From Volutella citrinella (lineage: Eukaryota > Ascomycota > Sordariomycetes > Hypocreales > Nectriaceae), in NCBI GenBank assembly GCA_034401135.1, contig JAWZSP010000004.1, positions 2,914,001 through 2,978,000 on the forward strand: DNA of 64,000 bases. The letters run 5' to 3'. Shown here piece after piece: positions 56,586 to 64,000 of this stretch; the stretch's first letter is position 1, and every line of letters begins with the position of its first letter. The notes below the pieces were generated by a model that was given only the letters and a program-made list of their open reading frames with translations, was not told where the DNA came from and made no database searches. The position numbers and the translations under genes are program-made.

Positions 56586-59500
56586 ATGCCACTTCTGTTT
56601 TCCATTGTCTGCGAACTTCTAAACGAGTGCCACGCCTTAGCCTTATCCAGGAAGAGTCATGCTTCCGTGTTGAACAAGTGGTTCATGCGACACCGAGATT
56701 GCATTAATGCACACGATACCAATTTGGCGGCCTTGCTTTCGACCCTGCTACCAGATCTTCGCACGGACCGAGTCTACTGTATTCAAGCGTCTACTTTGGA
56801 GAAAATAATCGGCCGCGCATTTTTTCTTGGGTCTTCTCGCATAGCAGAGTTATTACGATACCGCCAACCAGGTCTTGGTATTGATCTTGCCGACTCCGTC
56901 TCACAGCTTTTAACAGTCACTGTAGGGCCCGTCCATCCGTATGCCCAAGCTAGTAGACTGACCGATTCCAGCCCAATCCTTCTTGGGACCGACACAATGT
57001 TGTCACTGTCGAGGAAATTGATAATGTGCTGCATCGGCTTGCCGCGGGTGTGAAATGGAGTTCTCCCTCGGTTCGGTCACCCCAGTCCGCTCTCGCACCA
57101 GCTAGCAGGTGTGATTTGGAACTGCTCTATCGGCGTCTAAGCGCCTTGGAGGCCAAGTGGCTCACGAGACTCATTCTGAAAAACTATCAGCCACTGGCGC
57201 TCGATTCCCACCACATATATCGGCTTTGCGATCCAATACTTCCCTGCGTTCTCAAACTCCAAGATGACTTCTCAACCGCAATTCAAACTACCCAAAGCCT
57301 ACGTACTCGAATACTGCCAAACTCGGCACGCAAAGTGCCCCGCGAAGAGATGCTCCAGGCCGTCGGTCCCAACCTGGGGATAAAGGTTGGCAGGCAATCT
57401 TGGCTCAAGGGTCGCAGTATAAAACATTGCATTGATATGGGTACCGGCAGAATGAGCGTCGAAGAAAAATTGGATGGCGAGTTTTGTCAAATCCATATCG
57501 ATGCGACCAAAAGGAACGACAAGTGCGTGCAAATATTCTCCAAGAGCGGAAAGGATAGCACGGAAGACAGAGCAGCATTGCATAGGTAGGCAAAGATAAC
57601 CAGCATCATGGATACACTCGTTGCTCACTCCATTCTAGCACAATTCTGGAGTCACTTCGGATTGGAAAGGCAAACCCCAAGGTTTCCAGAAGCTGCATAC
57701 TTGAAGGTGAACTGCTGGTCTATGATGACCTGGTATGTTGGTAGAGCTTGTCGGCAAGAGGGGCGGATGCTTAACGCTTTCTAGCAACAAAAGATTCTCC
57801 CTTTTCACAAGATTCGACTACACGTGTTCCGCCGGGGCCGCTTCTTAAACACTGAACAGGACTCGCTGTATGGGCCCCATGAACAACGTTTCGTTTTCTC
57901 ATACTAACGGACATAGTCCTGGCCCACACGAACATTTAATGATTGTGTACTACGATGTTTTGTTTTTGGAGGGCCAGTCACTGATCCGTCTTCGCCATTC
58001 CGAGCGATTCAAAATTCTGTCAAACCTCATATCCGTCCAGAAGGGATGGGCCGAAATCGTTGAGCGGCAAGTCATCGACTTTGGGCAACCGCTAGCAGCA
58101 TCCTGCCTGAGACGAGCATTTGCAAAGGTGATATTGGGTAAAGGTGAAGGCTTGGTATTGAAGCCCGACGAACCATACTTCGACTTCACGGAGAAGCGTC
58201 GCAAGTTTTCCAGCGGCTGCATCAAGCTCAAAAAGGAATACATTGGAAAATTCGGCGACATTGGCGATTTCGCGGTCGTAGGAGCGCGATATGACCCAGC
58301 GAAAGCGAAAACGTACAAGTTGCGGGGTGTGAAATGGACGCACTTTTACCTAGGGTGCTTGGACAATCGGGAAGCTGTGAAGCAATGGGCCGCTACTCCA
58401 GAATTCACAATCGTGCAAGTGGTGGAACTGAATGAAGCCATGCTAACCGAAGTTATGCAACACGGCAACCCGCAGCCGGTCGACCCGGCGCAAAATACAA
58501 CCATCAACGTCAAACTCGCAGCTGGTGTCGAGAAGGGTCTCCCGTTGTCTGCAATCTTCACCAATCCTTTGGTGTTTGATCTGCGCTGCTTCAGCTTTGA
58601 CAAAGTAGGCAACACGGGTTTCTGGAGTCCGCGGTTTCCTTCCGTCTCCAAGGTTCACTTTGATCGCGATTTTACAGACACGATTTCCTTCGAACAACTT
58701 CAAACCATGGCGTGTGAGGCCACTACCGCGCACAATCTTGAGGACAGTCAAGGAAATCTCCAATGGATTGCGCGATTAGAAGCCGCAGACCCTCGTGGAG
58801 TTGCCGTAGATGCGATGAGTCAACTGACCGTAACGACAATCCCAACTCCTTCACCCCGCGCCTCTACCCAAACCACAAACAATACGCGCTCCACAGCCTC
58901 GCCGTTGGCCACCAGGGGACCTTGGCAATCTCAAGGAAACATGAATGCTGTGCCATTGCCGTTTGGACCTCGTTTGTCTCCTATCCGGTTCAATCCACCA
59001 GCAACAGGCCGACAAACACAGGAAAAGCGCTTGCCCAATACCTCTTCCCCCACACATCCTTGCAAACGCCTGAAGCCCCTGGGCCAGCCATTGCAGCCAG
59101 ATATCAGCCCGCACAGTCAGAGACCAAAAAAACGTGAGCCTTTGGTAGAGCTGGATCAAAATTCGCAATCCGCTGTTGGCTCCTTGAAACCATTGCCAGC
59201 TCTTGAATTTGCCCCCGGAGAGATCGAGGTAGTTGATCTCACATCCTCGCCAGCCACGTCATTCGCAGACAACGCAGCATCAGCACCTCGGTTGTCACCA
59301 GCGCCCCCAATGCCGGCTTCATCTCAGTATTCAACTATTCCGGACAGCGACGAAAGTCGAACCCGACAAAAGGCCGGACACGAGTCCGCGGAAGGCCTGG
59401 ACCAACAAGATTCGGAGAATCTGGACCAACAAGATTCGGAGAATCTGGACCAACAAGATTCGGAGAATCTGGACCAACAAGATTCGGAGAATCTGGACCA

Positions 59501-59963
59501 ACAAGATTCGGAGAGGGATCCGAAGGCAATAGGCCCTGTTCCAACGGGCTGTCGATTCGCCGGTAGCAACTGTCAACTGGCTTCCCGCACTGTTCTGGTT
59601 CCCAAGAATGTTTTGGCCATTTCCGACGTACAGGCGATGCTCGTTAATCATTGTATTCAGGACCTTGTCGTTGATCTTGACGATTTGATGTCGCGCCCAG
59701 CCCCAGAGAGCAACAGCTTTCTACAGACTGACAAATATCCGATTCTGTTGATCGACACGCTGGATAAAGGCCAACAATTCAAGGAGACGCTAGCAAGGAT
59801 TCAGCAATGGCGAAAGCCTATGAAAGAAGACTCGGCACCGATAACTGTATACGATTGGAGAGTCGTCAGGTATATCACTATAATGGAGGACGAAAGTGTG
59901 ATGCCAAAATACTACGATGGATGGCAAGATCCATGGCGACGCTGGTACTGTGGGCTTGTCTAG
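56586..59963 (+). CDS. ATP-dependent DNA ligase domain protein, LIG4-like paralogue
   Basis: Five exons: 56586-56921, 56972-57585, 57639-57732, 57785-57867 and 57917-59963, giving 1,057 residues; the last intron has a perfect TACTAAC branch. The N-terminal ligase domain has TNLAALLSTLLPDLRTDRVY and LGSSRIAELLRYRQPGLG. Nucleotidyltransferase motifs are complete: I, EEKLDGE with adenylated Lys278; II, SKSGKDSTEDR; III, CILEGELLVYD; IV, GEGLVLKP (452-459); V, CIKLKKEYI (477-485). An OB domain follows. A low-complexity region holds five LDQQDSEN repeats, and a C-terminal BRCT-like block ends DGWQDPWRRWYCGLV. It therefore looks active. LIG4 seals double-strand breaks in end joining; this family is a separate fungal relative, and its process is not established. 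Nuclear location is inferred. Confidence 0.88.
59397..59516 (+). repeat. 24-bp coding minisatellite, five units
   Basis: Five head-to-tail copies of a 24-bp unit (ctggaccaacaagattcgga plus gaat) encode LDQQDSEN. Copies 1-4 are identical and copy 5 differs only at its last codon (AGG for AAT). The array keeps frame, and its perfection suggests recent expansion or ongoing length change. Confidence 0.95.
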
Positions 59964-60504
59964 TCGTGGGGGTCGAGGGTCAAAGTTCGTCACAGGGCAT
60001 CATACAAACAAGAGCAACGATCAACGAAGGGCACGTCAGAAGACAAAACAGACTGTGAAAAAAAAATGAATGAAATAGTGAATTTCATGTGTGATTCTTC
60101 CGTCTATCAAGCTCGTACAGATGCTCAGCGGGTAGTCTTGCCGAAGGGGCTCGGTCTCAGGCTATCTCCAGACACATCCAATTATCGTAGCCTTCCCAAA
60201 CAGGCGGTCTGTCAAGGACATCAGGGCCGAAAGAGAAAATCGTGATCAAGTTTCCAAGCTCCGTCGCACCCGGTTGAAGAGTTCAGATACATCCTGGCAG
60301 ATTTATCTTCCCTTTGCTGTGGTCTCTCGTATGGAATGGAGGACTTAGTGCAAGCAGTATTGTGATATCTACAAGTCCTGTCCAGACTGCCCGGCTTTTC
60401 AGAGCAGGTGATGATTCGGATAGGAGAGCTTCGAATTCCTTCAGCACAGATAAACAGCTAGTTTTTTTTTGTAGGACGTTGTTGACTAGTCTTCTTGTCG
60501 GTGA
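59964..60504. other. Convergent 3' spacer
   Basis: Between the ligase (+) and the 2OG oxygenase (-) stops. It contains A-runs near 60059 and a T-run near 60463. No gene is seen. Confidence 0.5.
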
Positions 60505-61792
60505 CTATTCTTTCTTATCATACAGTTTCCCATAGCTAGCGGCCAATCGCATGTGGAGGTGCTCATCAGCTGTCATAGTCTTCTTTTCCGCGTAAGGGTT
60601 GTGGCTCGCACTACCATCGGATGGGACAAAGTCTTTGACTCGCTGGCTTGGCACCGGCTCAAGCGCCGTCGAGCCCACAGGGTGGCAGAAGTAGGCCATT
60701 GTGTATCTAGTCCCACTGTTGGACTCGCCTTGGACGCCTGCTTGCCCATCTGCAGGGAACACAACTCGGTGGACGGTGCTTCGGAAGAGCCCATTGGTCC
60801 AGTAAGAGAGGAGATCGCCGATATTGATGAGAATCGGAGGGCTAGGGTCATTCTCGGTTCCCACAGGGCTGACGGGGACAGGAGCCCATGTGCCGTCTTT
60901 GCCCACCACCTCTAATCCGGCTTGGCCCTTGAGACGGAATAGCAGCGTGATGGAGCCGTAATCGGAATGGGCCCCCGCCCGGATGTCGTCTGCATCATGC
61001 GCCGTAGATTCTGCCGGGGGGTATCGCAGGAAGCGGAGAATAGAACTTGAGGCGCCCTTGGCCGTGCTATGAGCCGAAGAAAAGAAATCCCCAACCTTGG
61101 GCCAATGTCAGTCGTAAATCGTCTTGGTGTGAATGGCTTTTCATGTGTGGGGATGACTCACGCCTAGGCCAACGCCGAGTAGGTAGAGAAGCTTCTGACA
61201 GAGGTGGTGACAAGAGTCTGCGAAAGCACTGATCTGCGGCTCGTCGGATTGAATGTTCGACGGAAGTGGCTGCTGGGCCTTGCCATTGAGGAATTCACCA
61301 AAGTTGAAGGCCCTGGTGATGAGTTAGCCGAAGCTCGGCCTCTAGCCCTACCCAGTGCAAGCACTCACTCTTTGAAGTCGCCGACCTATCGTTCACGTTA
61401 GTGCATGTTGTCAAGAACAGAAAATTGCAATTCCTGCATGGCATGTATCACCTTTTGGTTCTTCGGGTCAAGAGTCTCGGAGTGCATCCCTGACCATCCG
61501 CGGTTGTTGGTCTGAATGGTGCACCTCTGCTTCTCCTCCAGCGAGGCTTTGAACGTCTTCTCAGACTAAAACACATCGGCTAAGTAACAAAAGTCAAGGG
61601 CGGACGAGAGGAACAGCATACGAGTTTGAATGCGCTGTCGATGTCGCCAGCCGATATATCTTGACCCAGGTTCCGAATATAAATGAAGCCATGGTCCTGG
61701 GCGGCATCGACTAACTGCCGGGCAATGTCAGCCTGGTCCGCATCTTTGGCGGAGATGTCGATGAGGGGGATGCTGGCAACGGTGGCAGGCAT
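60505..61792 (-). CDS. 2-oxoglutarate/Fe(II)-dependent oxygenase, isopenicillin-N-synthase family
   Basis: Five exons: 61792-61622, 61565-61452, 61385-61369 (17 nt), 61312-61162 and 61095-60505, giving 347 residues with all phases consistent. The DIOX_N part is MPATVASIPLIDISAKDADQ ... AAQDHGFIYIRNLGQDI. The iron triad is His194 and Asp196 in AGAHSDYGSITLLF and His260 in STVHRVVFP; Arg281 in TRYTMAYF is the 2OG carboxylate ligand. The microexon encodes VGDFKE and restores the conserved DFKEAFNFGEF. Enzymes of this family hydroxylate, desaturate or cyclise small molecules, consuming O2 and 2OG. The substrate is unknown and no biosynthetic cluster surrounds it. The protein is cytosolic, with no signal peptide. 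The gene is divergent from MKT1 over 1.4 kb. Confidence 0.92.
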
Positions 61793-63184
61793 CGTGAGTC
61801 TATTGATTGATTTCAACAATGTTGCAATTGAATATGTTATAGGAAGGGTCGCATGAATGATGAGGGGGCGCAAGTGGTTATTTAGGTTAAAGTGAAATGG
61901 TTGCGCGATAAGGACCTGGCTCAGTGAGGGTCCATCTAAATGCATGCCTATCACTCTCGGCCGACCCTACCCGAAAATAATGGACTTATCACTGATAGCG
62001 GGATAAGACAGAGTATTCTCTTTTATATTATTATTACTCCATACTGTTTGACCTGGTGGAGAGCGTGTTTCGAGGCTGCCCGCATAGGTCAAACCCATTG
62101 ATTTTGTTCTTGTGGTTGGGTGTGCGTAGTAGTCCAAAACCGCCTTGGCAGAGCATATATAGCTGGCTGCTCTGCCGGAAGCTTACCCAAACTTGCCGCG
62201 ATCCGCACCCCTTGAAATGATTTTGCAGGACTGTTACCAGTTCCCATTGAGAAAGGAGACACGCAACACTCGCTGCCAGCACCTACCGAGGTAGCTTGAC
62301 AATTGGCCGATTGGAGTCCTCCAGTGCTGGTGGGAGGGGTGGGGTTCCAACGTGCTTCAGCGTTTGAGGGCCTGTAATCAAGCTGTGACATGTTGTGTGC
62401 ACCGCCACAGCGCTGCTCAAAGCAAGCCACAGGCTCGGGAAGCTCCCCCCAGCGGCAATTGGCAGGGGACAGCCAAACATCCCATGGTACCGTCCAGGTA
62501 CCCCCTCCTTCCAAGACACACCGATAGATGCCTGCGTCACACCACATCCGGAGGTCCCTGCAGCAGTAGCGCTACCTCGATGGGAGCCGTGGGCCTTGTT
62601 TCTCGCCAACCTTTCCCGTCACGTCCACAACTGATGCACAACCACGTCGCAGGTCTTTGTGTCCTTACTGCTGCTAATACTCCGTCCGTACCTTGCCTGG
62701 TCCTGTCCCTGACCAACTGCCAGCTGCTCCCAGGCTGATCTTCGTGCTCGACCGGGGAAGGTAGAGACTAACAGAATTCTTTTTTTCTTCCGTCCCGCAG
62801 CCCACGAGTCTTCAACACCTGCTTGCCATCCCGTCGACGCAGCTCGTTGTTTCCTCCCAAACCCCAACTCCCCTCCTCCCCCTCCTTCCCCACGCCCACT
62901 GGTGGTTGTGGTGGTTCTTCCTTCTTCGCCAGAGCCGCGCGCACCTCCCCCAGCTTCCCGCCTGGCTCCCTCCGCCTACCACCCCGCCACCGTCGTCCTC
63001 GCGGTTTTGCATTCTGCATAGCAACCAGCGTCAGCGCCAGTTCGATTTCCACCTCCCAGCCGAACGACCGCGACCCCTTCGACCCTGCAGAACGTGTGCA
63101 CTCCTGCATCCCCCCTCGACCGCCAGATTCCGATATTGCGACCCCGAAAACAGACGGCGCCCAAGTCGCAGTGAGCTGTTCGAG
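61793..63184. other. Divergent spacer with a long pyrimidine-rich leader
   Basis: Upstream regions of the oxygenase (-) and MKT1 (+). From about 62780 the plus strand is a run of C/T-rich sequence (cccctcctccccctccttcc-like), probably the MKT1 5' leader. No separate gene is supported, although open frames exist in the leader. Confidence 0.5.
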
Positions 63185-64000
63185 ATGCCGTGTGAGTTGT
63201 CCCGCATCCGCCCCAACAAGTATAAACATTTTCCTCTGGGTCAAGGGGCGGGCTCGTGGTGGTTGTCTTTTCGGCCAAGGGAATCAGGAACCACCCGCTC
63301 CGAGCCCCCGAGTGACGTTCGTCGCCGGTTGCCCTGGTCGTGTGAGCTCGGTCGTGCAGCCGCCGGAGAGTTCTCGACGCTCTGCAGCTATATTCTGGCT
63401 CTTCTACGGCGGTCTCCAGCTGTGGCAGTCCTCAATGGATCTCTTCATTGGCAGCACGAGCTCCATACCATTCTACCTCACTTCCTGAGGCTGATGTTCT
63501 CTGCTCAACATCCACGTTCAGGGGCCCCATCCACTACCATACATTTGTCACGATGCGACTTGCTGTGGGTAACATTTGCTAACCGCTACAATAGTCCTTG
63601 TTGAGGATTCCTGGATCAATGACCAGGCCTCGTAAGTTGCAGCTCCCGTAGATGAGGTAGCACTCGTTGACATGTTCCAATCTTAGCACACACGACATTT
63701 CCGAGCTCGAGCAGTGCGCACTCGCTGTCGATGCCACTTACTACCTCAGCCAACTCCTCGACAACACCCCAGCCCATGAACCCCTTCTGTCTGCCCTCGG
63801 CGGCTTGACGGGCATTGAGTCACACATAAACGAGAATCTCGATTCGTGGGACAAATTCCAGATCACGCCTTTCTTCATCTTCGACGGCCAATCCATCACC
63901 GGGCAAGATGATATCAGTCTAGACCGTGCCCGCAAGGCCAATAAGAAGACCGATGATGCCTGGAACCTCTACTCCCAGAGTGCGGCCAAAGAAGCTGTCT
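63185..64000 (+). CDS. MKT1: Mkt1-type post-transcriptional regulator, XPG-like fold (3' partial)
   Basis: The window ends inside this gene. Exon 1 is only 7 nt of coding sequence (63185-63191: Met-Pro plus one base), followed by a 403-nt intron with donor GTGAGT and branch GCTAACC. Exon 2 is 63595-63631, and exon 3 runs from 63687 to the end. The start reads MPFLVEDSWINDQASTHDIS, close to the N-terminus I recall for fungal Mkt1. The XPG N-terminal fold follows: LEQCALAVDATYYLSQLLD, LLSALGGLTGIESHI, WDKFQITPFFIFDGQSITG. In yeast Mkt1 acts with Pbp1 on mRNA stability and translation and lacks nuclease activity. The first exon is inferred from splice phase and reading; exon 3 is certain. Confidence 0.82.

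Noticed and set aside
59331..59651. Repetitive antisense frames over the ligase minisatellite
   Set aside because: They arise because a 24-bp repeat without stops is open in several frames on both strands.

Overview
The window reads as nuclear DNA of a filamentous ascomycete, most likely a Sordariomycete and possibly Hypocreales. Introns are short (about 50-90 nt) with GTATGT/GTAAGT donors and CTAAC/CTGAC branch points, intergenic spacers run from hundreds of bases to several kb, and the protein families are those of Pezizomycotina. No rRNA, CRISPR array, intact transposon or prokaryotic operon was found. Species cannot be fixed from sequence alone. All exon models were built by eye from splice signals and reading-phase continuity.

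Layout. 0-7.4 kb: 3' part of an Ams2-like GATA/AT-hook factor (+), DNA polymerase alpha subunit B POL12 (+), and the spliceosomal protein MFAP1 (-). 7.9-10 kb: a secreted berberine-bridge-type FAD oxidase (-), then 3 kb without a recognisable gene. 13-16.4 kb: a PTH11/rhodopsin-like membrane protein (+) and an RmlD/MAT2B-like NAD(P) protein (+). 17.5-22.8 kb: a large RA-PH protein (+) converging on farnesyl pyrophosphate synthase (-). 23.4-25.6 kb: small, unrecognised, partly broken minus-strand genes. 26.0-28.2 kb: anaphase-promoting complex subunit APC8/Cdc23 (+). 28.8-29.4 kb: a GPI-anchored wall protein (-). 29.4-35.1 kb: a gene-poor stretch ending at a small secreted protein gene (+). 36.6-37.6 kb: a broken protease-fold gene (-). 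38.8-45.1 kb: the GARP tethering subunit VPS54 (-) divergent from the replicative helicase subunit MCM5 (+). 45.4-46.9 kb: an unrecognised gene (-). 49.7-50.6 kb: a DUF4188 monooxygenase-like gene (-). 52.9-54.6 kb: a probable DUF4048 protein (-). 56.6-60.0 kb: a fungal ATP-dependent DNA ligase with a 24-bp coding minisatellite (+). 60.5-61.8 kb: a 2-oxoglutarate/Fe(II) oxygenase (-). 63.2 kb to the end: the 5' part of MKT1 (+).

How the genes fit together. Housekeeping genes for replication and the cell cycle (POL12, MCM5, APC8, possibly the GATA factor), splicing (MFAP1), membrane traffic (VPS54), isoprenoid synthesis (FPPS) and post-transcriptional control (MKT1) alternate with accessory, secreted or lineage-specific genes set in long spacers. 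POL12 and MCM5 each carry three ACGCG cores, including one perfect ACGCGT MluI box, about 145-200 bp before their start codons. That is the signature of MBF-driven G1/S transcription. Several genes use very short exons (7, 17, 20 and 26 nt), and VPS54 has a GC-AG intron. The least expected parts are the 23.4-25.6 kb cluster, the ligase with its repeat, and the RA-PH protein with an animal MRL-like domain order.
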